From the NCBI RefSeq assembly GCF_017377775.1, contig NZ_JAFVLN010000006.1, positions 124,001-188,000 of the forward strand: a stretch of DNA of 64,000 nucleotides, in the 5' to 3' direction. Below the pieces are notes generated by a model. It was not told where the DNA came from and searched no databases. It saw nothing but the letters and a program-made list of their open reading frames with translations. Within the stretch, counting starts at the first letter, position 1. Each line of letters opens with the position of its first letter. Source of the stretch: Streptomyces sp. VRA16 Mangrove soil. Lineage in GTDB: Bacteria; Actinomycetota; Actinomycetes; Streptomycetales; Streptomycetaceae. Shown in pieces: positions 24,944 to 33,932 of this stretch. Both the position numbers and the translations under genes were made by a program.

Positions 24944-27124
24944 ATGGGCATCGCCATCACGCAGGAACAGCGGGAACTCGCGGACGCGGTGCGCGGCTGG
25001 ATCGCGCGCGCCGTGCCGCCCGACGAGGTGCGCAAACTGCTCGACGCCCCGGCCACCCCGGGGCAGCGGCCCCCGTACTGGGACGGCATCGCCGGGCAGG
25101 GTCTGCTCGGGGTGCACCTGCCGGAGGCGTACGGCGGCGGGGGCGGGACCCTGCTGGATCTCGCCGTGGTCGCCGAGGAGGCGGGCCGGGCGGCGCTGCC
25201 CGGCCCCTTCCTCGGCAGCGTGCTCGGCGCCGAGGTGCTGCGCAGGGCCGGGCGGCGCGAGCTCGCTGCCGCCCTCGCCCGCGGGCAGCGGATCGGCGCG
25301 GTCGCCTTCGGGACGGGCGGGCTCAGCGCGGTCGCCGGGCCCGACGGGCTCGTGCTCGACGGTTGCGCGCCGCCCGTGCTCACCGGCGCCGACGCCGACC
25401 TGCTGATCCTCGCCGCCGAGAGCGCCGACGGTGTCACCTGGGTCGCGGTCGACGCCGACACCCCGGGACTGGGCGTGCGCGCGCACGAGAGCGCCGACCC
25501 GACACGGCCCACCGCAGAGGTCACCGCCGCCGGGGCGACCGTCCCCGCCGACCGCGTCCTGACCTCGCTCGGTGCCACCCTCGTCCGCGACCTCGCCGCC
25601 GTCCTGCTCGCCGCCGACGCCTGCGGCGGCGCCGCCTGGGCGCTGCACACCGCCGCCGCGCACGCCAAGGTGCGCGAGCAGTTCGGGCGGCCCATCGGAC
25701 AGTTCCAGGGCGTCAAGCACCTCTGCGCCGACATGCTGGTCCGCGTCGAGCAGGCCTGCGCGCTCGTCTGGGACGCCGCGCGCACCCTCGACGAACGGGA
25801 CGCGCCCGACGTCCGCGGCCTCGTCGCCGCGCTCGCCGCGGGGACCGCGCTCGACGCCGCGTACGGCTGCGCCAAGGACTGCATCCAGATCCTCGGCGGC
25901 ACCGGCTTCACCTGGGAGCACGACGCCCATCTCCATCTGCGCCGGGCCGTCGTCGCCCGGCAGCTGCTCGGCGCGGGCGACGCCCACCGGCTGCGCGCCG
26001 TGCGCCTCGCCGAGTCGGGCGCGCGCAGGGAGCTGCGCCTCGACCTGCCCGCGCGGGCGGACGCGTACCGGGAGAGCGCCCGTACGGTCATCGAGGCGGC
26101 CCGCGGCCTCGACCCGGCCGCCGCGCGCCGCGCCCTCGCGCCCACCGGGTACGCGGCCCCGCACCTGCCCGCGCCCTACGGACTCGGCGCGGGCCCGCTC
26201 CAACAGCTCGCCGTCCAGCAGGAGTTGACGGAGGCGGGGGTCAAGGTATCCGACCTCGGCATCGCCACCTGGGTGGTCCCCTCCCTCATCTCCTTCGGCA
26301 CACAGGAGCAGCGCGACCGCCACCTCCCGGCGACCCTGCGCGGCGACGTCCTGTGGTGCCAGCTGTTCTCCGAGCCCGGCGCCGGGTCCGACCTCGCCTC
26401 CCTGCGCACCAGAGCCGAACGGCTCCCCGACGGCCGCTGGCGGATCAACGGCCAGAAGGTGTGGACGAGCGCCGCGCAGTGGGCCGACCACGGCATCCTG
26501 CTGGCCCGCACCGACCCCGACGCGCCCAAGCACAAGGGGCTCACCTACTTCCTCGTCGACATGAAGCACACCGACGGCATCGACATCCGCCCGCTGCGCG
26601 AGATCACCGGCGACGCCCTCTTCAACGAGGTCTACTTCGACGACGTCGTGCTGCCGGCGGACGCCGTGGTCGGCGAGGTGAACGACGGCTGGCGCGTCGC
26701 CCGGCACACCCTCGGCAACGAACGCGTCCACATGGCCGACCAGTTGACCTTCGACACCGGCCTGGAGGCGCTGCTGGCCGGGGCCGCGGTGCTCGACGGC
26801 GCCCACCGGGCCCGCATCGGCGCCCTCGCCGCCGAGGCCCACGCCCTGGCCTGCATCGGTCTGCGCACGACCATGCGGCAGGTGGCGGGGGAGGGGCCGG
26901 GCCCCGGCGCCTCCGTCCGCAAACTCGTCCAGACCCCGCACCAGCAGAAGGTCGCCGAACTCGCCCTCGAACTCCTGGGCCCCGCGGGCGCGTTGCGCGA
27001 GGGCCCCGGCGAACGGGCCCTGCACGGCTTCCTCCTCTCCCGCTGCCTGACGATCGCGGGCGGCACGACACAGGTGCAGCTGAACGTGGTGGCGGAGCGG
27101 ATCCTGGGACTGCCCAGGGACTGA
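24944..27124 (+). CDS. Fused double acyl-CoA dehydrogenase (FadE34-like)
   Basis: 726 residues: two acyl-CoA-dehydrogenase units in tandem (about 1-365 and 370-726), nearly the length of mycobacterial FadE34. The N-terminal unit has a degenerate substrate site but keeps REQFGRPIGQFQGVKHL and CIQILGGTGFTWEHDAHLHL. The C-terminal unit has the FAD/substrate loop CQLFSEPGAGSDLASLRT and INGQKVWTSAAQWAD, and ends IAGGTTQVQLNVVAERILG. FadE34 acts on sterol side-chain CoA thioesters in mycobacteria, which fits the KstR operator directly upstream. The substrate in this organism is inferred. Confidence 0.88.
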   Translation: MGIAITQEQRELADAVRGWIARAVPPDEVRKLLDAPATPGQRPPYWDGIAGQGLLGVHLPEAYGGGGGTLLDLAVVAEEAGRAALPGPFLGSVLGAEVLRRAGRRELAAALARGQRIGAVAFGTGGLSAVAGPDGLVLDGCAPPVLTGADADLLILAAESADGVTWVAVDADTPGLGVRAHESADPTRPTAEVTAAGATVPADRVLTSLGATLVRDLAAVLLAADACGGAAWALHTAAAHAKVREQFGRPIGQFQGVKHLCADMLVRVEQACALVWDAARTLDERDAPDVRGLVAALAAGTALDAAYGCAKDCIQILGGTGFTWEHDAHLHLRRAVVARQLLGAGDAHRLRAVRLAESGARRELRLDLPARADAYRESARTVIEAARGLDPAAARRALAPTGYAAPHLPAPYGLGAGPLQQLAVQQELTEAGVKVSDLGIATWVVPSLISFGTQEQRDRHLPATLRGDVLWCQLFSEPGAGSDLASLRTRAERLPDGRWRINGQKVWTSAAQWADHGILLARTDPDAPKHKGLTYFLVDMKHTDGIDIRPLREITGDALFNEVYFDDVVLPADAVVGEVNDGWRVARHTLGNERVHMADQLTFDTGLEALLAGAAVLDGAHRARIGALAAEAHALACIGLRTTMRQVAGEGPGPGASVRKLVQTPHQQKVAELALELLGPAGALREGPGERALHGFLLSRCLTIAGGTTQVQLNVVAERILGLPRD

Positions 27125-27135
27125 GCGTGGGGGCC

Positions 27136-27729
27136 TCAGGCGGCGTCCTTGAACACGCGGCGCACGGCGTCGAGGTCCACCGGCCGCTCGTAGTAGTCCT
27201 CCGCCCAGTCCCGGAACGCCTCCGCAGTTCCCTCCAGGAGCAGTCCGAGGAGCCGGTCGGCGCCGTCGGCGTCGTCGGACTCGTCCGTGTTCTCGGGGTT
27301 CTCGGGGAAGTCGATGTCACCGGTGTGCCAGCGGGTGTCGGCGCTCTCGCGCCATATGCAGCCGGTCAGACGCGGCACACCGTCCTCGGTGAACGCGGGC
27401 TCGTCCACGTACGGACGGAAGACGGCGGGGAGCGTGTCCAGGATGCCGGGCCACGGCCGTTCCTCGTCGTCGCCCCACGGGCTCATCACCGACTCGTGGC
27501 TGAAGAAGCGCAGGTAGACACCGGCGGGGCCGAAGACGACCGCGTAGTCGTCCCCCGAGCCGTTGTCCACGGAGAACACCTCCTCGGTCGGGCTCCACTC
27601 GGGCGAGTACACGTGGTACGCGTACTCGCCCGAGGGGTTGATCAGCGCCTCCGCCGCCGGGACGGCACAGCACCGGGCGCGCAGGGTCGGGACGTCGGGG
27701 AGCCGGTGGGCGGCGTCTGCTGCGGTCAT
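27136..27729 (-). CDS. Hypothetical acidic protein
   Basis: 197 residues from ATG 27729. It is acidic, with DYAVVFGPAGVYLRFFSHES and WHTGDIDFPENPENTDESDD, and reads as a compact single-domain cytoplasmic protein. Similar proteins occur in Streptomyces without a known function; some are paired with immunity or toxin genes, but nothing of that kind is adjacent. It converges on the FadE34-like gene with an 11-base gap. Confidence 0.7.
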   Translation of the reverse strand: MTAADAAHRLPDVPTLRARCCAVPAAEALINPSGEYAYHVYSPEWSPTEEVFSVDNGSGDDYAVVFGPAGVYLRFFSHESVMSPWGDDEERPWPGILDTLPAVFRPYVDEPAFTEDGVPRLTGCIWRESADTRWHTGDIDFPENPENTDESDDADGADRLLGLLLEGTAEAFRDWAEDYYERPVDLDAVRRVFKDAA

Positions 27730-27779
27730 GAGGACAGTGCAGCAGACGCCACTGACAACCGGCTCACCGAGCGGACGCG

Positions 27780-29138
27780 TCAGCCGCGCCCCCGCCACCC
27801 CCACCGCGACGACCTGCGGCCGTCGCTCACCTTGGAGGGCTCGGGGAACGGGACGACCGATCCCTGGGACGGGGTGACGGGGTGGGACTGGAGGCCCTTG
27901 AGGCGGGCGCGCCAGGGGCCGTCGGCCGCCGACAGACGGACGATGACCGGGCCCTCCGGGAGGGGGTGGGTCTCCTTGCGGGAGCCGATCTCGTTGAAGA
28001 GGAGTTCACCGCGGGGGAGCGTGGCGGGATCCGTGTGCCCGTGCAGCTCGTACAGGTAGCAGATGAAGTTGTCGTCGCCCTTGTAGCGGATGGAGAGGTC
28101 GGCGGGCCCGCCCGTGTGCAGCATGACGTCGGGGCCGCGCGACTCCCGCCACTCCTCGTTCAGCAGATGCGTGCCCGCGAGCGGCAGCACCCGCACCTGC
28201 CAGGGCCCCTCGGTCTCCAGCCGCAGCCGCAGCCGCCCGTTCGCCGGTACGAGGGTGAGCAGCCGGCCCTCGAAGTCCTCCTCGGTGCTGCTGGCGAGGT
28301 AATCGCCCTTCTTGTTGCGGCCGTTGAGCGGCCACAGCCCCGTGTAGCCGTCGCCCCTGACCAGGAGCTCGACGACCACGGGGCCGGCCGGCAGCCCGTC
28401 CACGTGGATCACGTCGTTGTCGCGGCCCGTCTCGACGTGCGGCTCGAAGAACGGCGTGAAGGTCCAGGCCGGGGGAGCGGGGGCGAGTGCGGGCACGGGC
28501 GCAGGCGCGGGCTCGGACATCTGGACCACCACGGTCGGCGCGGGCGCGGGCACGGCCACCGGTGTGGGAGCCACCGCCTGCGGCAGCGGCGTCGGAGCCA
28601 CAGGGGCCACAGGGGCCACAGGGGCCACCGGCGTCACCGGCGTCACCGGGATCCGGCCCACCCCGTGGTCCGTCCCCAGCGCCGCGAGCCCGCCCGCGTA
28701 CCCCTGCCCGACCGCGCGGAACTTCCAGCCGCCCGCCCGCCGGTACAGCTCGGCGAGCACCAGCGCCGTCTCGTCGCCGGTCTCCGTCACGTCGTACCGC
28801 GCGACCGACGTCCCGTCCGGGGCGTACGCCTCCACCGACGGCACCCCGGTCTCCCGTGCCGTCCCGCCGGCCGTCGCCCCGACGACGAGCACCCGCTCGA
28901 CGTCCGCCTCGACCTCGCCGATCGACGCCTCCAGCCACGCCGTGCCGTCCCCGCCGCCGGCCAGCCGCACCGCGCCCGACACATGCGCGGGCGCGCCGTC
29001 CGACACCACGTCCTGGTCCCCCCGGACCCTGCCGTCCGCCGCCAGCAGCAGCGCCGACGCCCGCAGCCCACCGCGCACCGCGATGCGCAACGGCACCGTC
29101 GGCACGAACGTGTTGGCTCCCTTGATCAGATCTCCCAC
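27780..29138 (-). CDS. TerD-family stress protein with Pro/Ala/Val linker
   Basis: 452 residues. The N-terminal TerD-like domain (about 1-165) has WLEASIGEVEADVERVLVVG and ELYRRAGGWKFRAVGQGY; a linker of VTPVAPVAP repeats (about 170-235) follows, then a second beta-rich domain (WTFTPFFEPHVETGRDND, ELLVRGDGYTGLW). TerD proteins bind calcium and belong to the tellurite-resistance/stress group. The linker is encoded by 12-base tandem repeats around 28600-28640. It is divergent from the LysR gene. Confidence 0.88.
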   Translation of the reverse strand: MGDLIKGANTFVPTVPLRIAVRGGLRASALLLAADGRVRGDQDVVSDGAPAHVSGAVRLAGGGDGTAWLEASIGEVEADVERVLVVGATAGGTARETGVPSVEAYAPDGTSVARYDVTETGDETALVLAELYRRAGGWKFRAVGQGYAGGLAALGTDHGVGRIPVTPVTPVAPVAPVAPVAPTPLPQAVAPTPVAVPAPAPTVVVQMSEPAPAPVPALAPAPPAWTFTPFFEPHVETGRDNDVIHVDGLPAGPVVVELLVRGDGYTGLWPLNGRNKKGDYLASSTEEDFEGRLLTLVPANGRLRLRLETEGPWQVRVLPLAGTHLLNEEWRESRGPDVMLHTGGPADLSIRYKGDDNFICYLYELHGHTDPATLPRGELLFNEIGSRKETHPLPEGPVIVRLSAADGPWRARLKGLQSHPVTPSQGSVVPFPEPSKVSDGRRSSRWGWRGRG

Positions 29139-29226
29139 GGAAAGGCCCCCTCCGCCATCACCGTCGTCACATACTCAACACGACTCAACACACGTTCATC
29201 ACACTGATGTACGGCCGGAGCATCCC

Positions 29227-29240
29227 ATACGGCGACGTAT
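29227..29240. promoter_or_regulatory. Candidate LysR-type box
   Basis: ATACGGCGACGTAT is an inverted repeat of 5-4-5 ending 10 bases before the LysR start in the divergent TerD/LysR gap. Its size and place would suit autoregulation. Sequence alone cannot confirm it. Confidence 0.35.
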
Positions 29241-29250
29241 CGTCGCCCCC

Positions 29251-30156
29251 GTGGAGCTGAAACACCTCACCGGATTCGTGGCCGTCGCCGAGGAACTGCA
29301 CTTCGGGCGGGCCGCCGAGCGTCTGCACATCGCCCAGTCGCCGCTGAGCCAGCAGATCAGGCTTCTGGAGCGCGATCTCGGCGTGCGGCTCTTCGAACGC
29401 ACCACGCGGACCGTCCGGTTGACCCCGGCGGGCCGCGCCCTTCTCGAACCCGCCCGCGACCTCCTCGCCGACGCCGCCGCCCTGCGCCGCACCGTCCGCT
29501 CCGCCCACCTCGGCGAGACCGGCCGGGTCACCGTCGGCTTCGGCGGGGCCAGCGCCTACTCCGCGCTGCCCGCGCTCACCCGCGCCGTCAACGCCGAACT
29601 GCCGGGCGTGGAGCTGGTGTTGGAGGGTCAGATCTTCACCGGCGAGGCGCTCGCCCGGCTCACCGACGGCACGATCGACCTCGGTGTCGCGGCGCTGCCC
29701 GTCCGGCGCGGGATCACCGCACGGGTCGTACGGGCCGAGCCGCTGGTGTGCGCGCTGCCCGAGGGGCACCGGCTCGCCGCCCAGGACGGGGTCACCTTCG
29801 CCGAGCTCCAGCACGAGCGGTTCGTGACGTTCCCTGTCGCCCGTGGCTCGGCCGTGCGCGAGGCGATGGTGCAGGGCTGCCACGACGCCGGGTTCGCGCC
29901 GCGGATCGCGCAGGAGGCGCCGGACTCGTACAACCTGCTCGCCCTGGTCGGCGCGGGGGTGGGCGTGGCCGTGGTGGTCGGATCGGCGCGGTCGATCCAT
30001 CTGGAGCACGTCGTGTTCCGGCCGCTGGCCGGGGAGGGCGTGCCGGTGCTGCCCATCGCGCTCGCCTGGCGCACCGGGAACGACAGCGCGGCGCTGGCCG
30101 CCGTCCTCGCCATCGCCGAGCGCGTGCTGCCCACACCCGCCGATTATGTGGAGTAA
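29251..30156 (+). CDS. LysR-family regulator, likely of glutarate catabolism (GcdR-like)
   Basis: 301 residues from GTG 29251. The winged helix-turn-helix is residues 1-60 (ELKHLTGFVAVAEELHFGRA, AQSPLSQQIRLLERDLG) and a periplasmic-binding-like effector domain follows. It lies directly upstream of a CoA-transferase and glutaryl-CoA dehydrogenase gene, the same three-gene set found in Pseudomonas. By context it should respond to glutarate or a related acid. A palindrome TAACGG-N11-CCGTTA overlaps its stop and could be its target. Confidence 0.88.
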   Translation: MELKHLTGFVAVAEELHFGRAAERLHIAQSPLSQQIRLLERDLGVRLFERTTRTVRLTPAGRALLEPARDLLADAAALRRTVRSAHLGETGRVTVGFGGASAYSALPALTRAVNAELPGVELVLEGQIFTGEALARLTDGTIDLGVAALPVRRGITARVVRAEPLVCALPEGHRLAAQDGVTFAELQHERFVTFPVARGSAVREAMVQGCHDAGFAPRIAQEAPDSYNLLALVGAGVGVAVVVGSARSIHLEHVVFRPLAGEGVPVLPIALAWRTGNDSAALAAVLAIAERVLPTPADYVE

Positions 30157-30176
30157 CGGCTCACTGGCTTCCGTTA
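30154..30176. promoter_or_regulatory. Candidate LysR target before the CoA-transferase gene
   Basis: TAACGG-N11-CCGTTA contains the T-N11-A spacing typical of LysR boxes and overlaps the stop codon of the LysR gene, 43 bases before the CoA-transferase start. Confidence 0.35.
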
Positions 30177-30219
30177 TTGGTCTTGGACAGCACTTAATCC
30201 CGCGGGCAGAGTGATCGAC

Positions 30220-31368
30220 ATGTCTGAGCCGCCCACCGACCTCCACGGGTCCGCCGCGCCGCTCGCCGGGATCAAGGTCGTCGACCTGTCGAAGATCCTC
30301 GCGGGCCCGTACGCCACCATGTCGCTCGCCGATCTCGGCGCCGACGTGACCAAGGTCGAGCACCCCGAGGGCGGCGACCCGACCCGCCGCTGGGGCCCGC
30401 CGTTCCAGGGCGAGGACGCCACGTACTACCTGGCCGCCAACCGCAACAAGCGGTCCGTGACCCTCGACCTCAAGTCCGACGCGGGGCGGGCGGCCGTGCA
30501 CCGCATGCTCGCCGACGCCGACGTGATGGTGGAGAACTTCCGGCCGGGCTCCACCCTCGCCCGCGTCTTCGACTACCGCGAACTCACCGACCGCTACCCG
30601 AGGTTGGTGGTCCTGCACATCTCCGCCTTCGGCGAGACCGGACCGCTGCGCGACGAACCCGGCTACGACATGGTCGCCCAGGCCGCCGCCGGACTGATGT
30701 CCCTGACCGGCGAACCCGACGGGCCGCCCGTCAAGGCGGGCTTCGCGATGGGCGACCTCGGCGCCGCGCTCTTCGGCCTCATCGGCATCACCTCCGCCCT
30801 CGTCGAGCGCGCCCGCACCGGACGCGGCCAGTACGTCACGACGTCCCTGTACGAGACCCAGCTCGCCCTGCACACCAACTGGGCCACCGCCCACTTCGCC
30901 ACCGGCGAGCGCCCGACCCGCCTCGGCTCGGGCCACCCCAGCCTCGTCCCGTACCAGGCGTACGAGGCCGCGGACGGCCACTTCGTGATCGCGGTCGGCA
31001 GCGACGCCCTGTTCCGCAGGCTGTGCGCCGCCCTGGACCTGCCCGCGCTCGCCGACGACGCCCGCTTCGTGACGAACGCCGCCCGCGTGACCAACAGGGA
31101 CGCGCTCAACGCACAGTTGACGGCCGCGCTCGGCGGGCGCACCGTCGGTGAGTGGTGCGACATCCTCAAGGCGGCCGGGGTGCCCGCCGCTCCCATCCGC
31201 CACCTCGACGAGGTCTACACCTGCCCGCAGACCGCCGCCCTCGGCATGGTCCAGGAGGTCGAGCACCCCGTCGCGGGCACGGTCCGCCAGGTCGCCTTCC
31301 CCGTCAGCTTCAACGGCGTACGGCCCGCCGTACGCACCGCACCCCCCACCCTCGGCCAGCACGACTGA
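30220..31368 (+). CDS. CaiB/BaiF family CoA-transferase (likely succinyl-CoA:glutarate)
   Basis: 382 residues from ATG 30220 (GTG 30211 is an alternative). Family III features are PLAGIKVVDLSKILAGPYAT, the CoA-contact VTKVEHPEGGDPTRRWGPPF, and the catalytic aspartate in EPGYDMVAQAAAGLMSLTGE. It exchanges CoA between thioesters. With gcdH 35 bases downstream and the LysR gene upstream, glutarate activation is the likely reaction, by analogy to the Pseudomonas and human SUGCT pairing. Confidence 0.87.
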   Translation: MSEPPTDLHGSAAPLAGIKVVDLSKILAGPYATMSLADLGADVTKVEHPEGGDPTRRWGPPFQGEDATYYLAANRNKRSVTLDLKSDAGRAAVHRMLADADVMVENFRPGSTLARVFDYRELTDRYPRLVVLHISAFGETGPLRDEPGYDMVAQAAAGLMSLTGEPDGPPVKAGFAMGDLGAALFGLIGITSALVERARTGRGQYVTTSLYETQLALHTNWATAHFATGERPTRLGSGHPSLVPYQAYEAADGHFVIAVGSDALFRRLCAALDLPALADDARFVTNAARVTNRDALNAQLTAALGGRTVGEWCDILKAAGVPAAPIRHLDEVYTCPQTAALGMVQEVEHPVAGTVRQVAFPVSFNGVRPAVRTAPPTLGQHD

Positions 31369-31403
31369 CCCCGCACGCCCCTCGCAGCAAGGAGATCCGC
31401 CCC

Positions 31404-32585
31404 ATGCCGTTCCCCGCACTCGACGCCCTCGATCCGCTGAACCTGGAGGCGCTCCTGACCGACGAGGAGCGCGCCGTGCGCGACACGGTCCGCCAGTACC
31501 TCGACGACAAGGTCGAGCCGCACATCGGCGAGTGGTTCGAGCAGGGCGAGCTGCCGAACCTTCCCGAACTCGCCCGCGCATTCGGCAAGATGGGCCTGCT
31601 CGGCATGCACCTGGAGGGCTACGGCTGCGCCGGCATGTCGGCCCGCGCCTACGGCATCGCCTGCCGCGAACTGGAGGCCACGGACTCGGGTCTGCGCTCG
31701 TTCGTCTCCGTGCAGGGCTCCCTCGCCATGTTCGCCATCCACCGCTTCGGCTCGGAGGAGCAGAAGCAGGAGTGGCTGCCGAGGATGGCCGCGGGCGAGG
31801 CCATCGGCTGCTTCGGCCTGACCGAGCCCGACCACGGCTCCGACCCGGCGTCCATGACGACGCGGGCCCGCCGCGAGGGCGACGACTGGATCCTCGACGG
31901 CCGCAAGATGTGGATCACCAACGGCTCGGTCGCGGCCGTCGCCGTCGTCTGGGCGCAGACCGAGGACGGGGTGCGCGGCTTCGTCGTGCCGACCGACACC
32001 CCCGGCTTCTCGGCGCCGCTCATCAAGCACAAGATGTCGCTGCGCGCCTCGGTGACGAGCGAGCTGGTCCTGGACGGCGTACGGCTCCCGGCGTCGGCCG
32101 AGCTCCCGGGCGCCCGCGGCGTGGGCGCGCCCCTCACCTGCCTGAACGAGGCCCGGTACGGCATCGTCTGGGGTGTCACCGGCGCGGCCCGCTCGGCCTG
32201 GCGGATGGCGCGTGAGTACGCCCTTCAGCGCGAGCAGTTCGGCAAGCCGATCGCCGGGTTCCAGCTCACCCAGCAGAAGCTCGTCGACATGGCCCTGGAG
32301 CTGCACAAGGCGACCCTGACCGCGCTCCAGCTGGCGGCCCTCAAGGACAGCCCTGAGGGGGTGCACCCGGCGCAGATCAGCTTCGGCAAGCTGAACAACG
32401 TGCGCGAGGCCATCGAGATCTGCCGCACGGCCCGCACCATCCTCGGCGCCAACGGCATCTCCCTCGAATACCCGGTCATCCGGCACGCCAACAACCTGGA
32501 GTCCGTGCTGACCTACGAGGGCACCACCGAGATGCACACCCTCGCCCTCGGCCAGGCGCTCACCGGGCTCGCGGCCTTCCGTTAA
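31404..32585 (+). CDS. gcdH: Glutaryl-CoA dehydrogenase
   Basis: 393 residues from ATG 31404 (AAGGAG at eight bases). It follows glutaryl-CoA dehydrogenase closely: ACRELEATDSGLRSFVSVQG, GCFGLTEPDHGSDPASM, WITNGSVAAVAVVW and the catalytic-glutamate loop LTYEGTTEMHTLALGQALTG. It oxidises and decarboxylates glutaryl-CoA to crotonyl-CoA in lysine and aromatic breakdown. The gene sits with a CoA transferase and a LysR regulator. A long palindrome follows (32595-32631). Confidence 0.9.
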   Translation: MPFPALDALDPLNLEALLTDEERAVRDTVRQYLDDKVEPHIGEWFEQGELPNLPELARAFGKMGLLGMHLEGYGCAGMSARAYGIACRELEATDSGLRSFVSVQGSLAMFAIHRFGSEEQKQEWLPRMAAGEAIGCFGLTEPDHGSDPASMTTRARREGDDWILDGRKMWITNGSVAAVAVVWAQTEDGVRGFVVPTDTPGFSAPLIKHKMSLRASVTSELVLDGVRLPASAELPGARGVGAPLTCLNEARYGIVWGVTGAARSAWRMAREYALQREQFGKPIAGFQLTQQKLVDMALELHKATLTALQLAALKDSPEGVHPAQISFGKLNNVREAIEICRTARTILGANGISLEYPVIRHANNLESVLTYEGTTEMHTLALGQALTGLAAFR

Positions 32586-32594
32586 GCGCCCCGC

Positions 32595-32631
32595 CCTGCC
32601 ACTATCTGACGATCCGTCAGATAGTGGCAGG
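32595..32631. promoter_or_regulatory. Second-motif operator inside a 16-bp perfect palindrome
   Basis: The core TCTGACGATCCGTCAGA (32605-32621) is a perfect TCTGAC-N5-GTCAGA. The symmetry extends outward to 16 bases per arm (CCTGCCACTATCTGAC), so it can also form a hairpin behind gcdH. It lies 15 bases before the thiolase-like start, so it may be both an operator and a terminator. Confidence 0.65.
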
Positions 32632-32645
32632 AGGGCTGCGTAGCC

Positions 32646-33860
32646 ATGAAGTCGTACATCGTCGGCGTCGGCATGACCAAGTTCGAGAAGCCCGAGACCC
32701 GGGACTGGCAGTACTGGGACATGGCGAAGGAGGCGGGGAGCGCCGCGCTCGCCGACGCGGGTGTCGCCTACGAGGACGTGCGGCTCGCGCCCGTCGGCTA
32801 CTGCTTCCAGGCGTCCACGGCGGGCCAACGAGCCGTCTACGAACTGGGGTTGACCGGCATCCCCGTCTACAACGTCAACAACAACTGCGCGACCGGCTCC
32901 ACGGCCCTGATGATGGCCCGGCAGTTCGTCGAGGGCGGGATCGGCGACTGCGTCCTCGCGCTCGGCTTCGAGAAGATGCAGCGCGGCGCGCTCGGCGGCG
33001 GCGCCGACGGCGGCGCCCGCGGCGGAGCGGCTGATGGATTCGGCAGGACGTCACCCGTCGCCCGGCACTACGGCATCATGGCCGCCCGGCACGGCTTCGA
33101 GATGACCCCGCCCACCGCCCAGATCTTCGGGGACGCGGCGCGCGAGCACATGGAGAAGTACGGCACCACCGAGGCGCAGCTCGCGGCCGTCGGCGCGAAG
33201 AACCACCGCCACTCGGTCGACAATCCCAACGCCCAGTTCCAGGACGCGTACTCGGTCGAGGAGATCCTGGCCGCCAAGACCATCCACAGCCCGCTCACCA
33301 AGCTCCAGTGCTCGCCGACGTCGGACGGCGCGGCGGCGGCCGTCGTCGTCTCCGAACGCTTCGTCGAGGAAAGGGACTTGGGAGACAAGGCGGTCGAGAT
33401 CGTCGCCCAGTCGATGACCACCGACACCGCCGAGTCCTTCGACTCCGGCTCCTGCATCGACGTCGTCGGACAGCCGATGTCGCGCGAGGCGGCACGTCAG
33501 GTCTACGAGGCGTCGGGGCTCGGCATCGAGGACGTGGACGTGATCGAGCTCCACGACTGCTTCTCGATCAACGAACTCCTCACGTACGAGGCGCTCGGCA
33601 TGTGCGAGGAAGGGGCCTCCGGCAAGCTCGTCGAGTCCGGCGCGACGACGTACGGCGGCCGCTGGGTGGTGAACCCCTCCGGCGGGCTCATCTCCAAGGG
33701 GCACCCGCTCGGCGCCACCGGCATCGCCCAAGTCGCCGAACTCACCTGGCAGTTGAGGGGAGAGGCGGACCGCAGGCAGGTGACCGGGGCCCGCGTCGGA
33801 CTCGCGCACAACATCGGGCTCGGCGGCGCGGCGGTGGTGACGATGGTGCGGCGGCCCTAG
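32646..33860 (+). CDS. Lipid-transfer protein / SCP-x-type thiolase
   Basis: 404 residues. The active cysteine is in NNNCATGSTALM, with further thiolase signatures ELHDCFSINELLTYEALG and ISKGHPLGATGIAQVAEL. Proteins of this type cleave or condense branched-chain or sterol-derived 3-oxoacyl-CoA. An unusual Gly/Ala-rich insertion (GGGADGGARGGAADG, about 117-131) replaces the usual loop after KMQRGAL. Its only visible control element is the palindrome just upstream, which it shares with the FadE34-like and MaoC promoters. Confidence 0.88.
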   Translation: MKSYIVGVGMTKFEKPETRDWQYWDMAKEAGSAALADAGVAYEDVRLAPVGYCFQASTAGQRAVYELGLTGIPVYNVNNNCATGSTALMMARQFVEGGIGDCVLALGFEKMQRGALGGGADGGARGGAADGFGRTSPVARHYGIMAARHGFEMTPPTAQIFGDAAREHMEKYGTTEAQLAAVGAKNHRHSVDNPNAQFQDAYSVEEILAAKTIHSPLTKLQCSPTSDGAAAAVVVSERFVEERDLGDKAVEIVAQSMTTDTAESFDSGSCIDVVGQPMSREAARQVYEASGLGIEDVDVIELHDCFSINELLTYEALGMCEEGASGKLVESGATTYGGRWVVNPSGGLISKGHPLGATGIAQVAELTWQLRGEADRRQVTGARVGLAHNIGLGGAAVVTMVRRP

Positions 33861-33932
33861 GGCGTGCCAGGCGTCGCGGGGCAGGCGGGACTTTCGACAC
33901 ACGCCCCAGCGGGCGGTCCGGCGGCCCTGGAG

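Noticed and set aside
24925..28059. A 1044-codon plus-strand frame over the FadE34-like gene
   Set aside because: It is a frame-shifted copy of the real dehydrogenase reading, Arg-rich with no domains.
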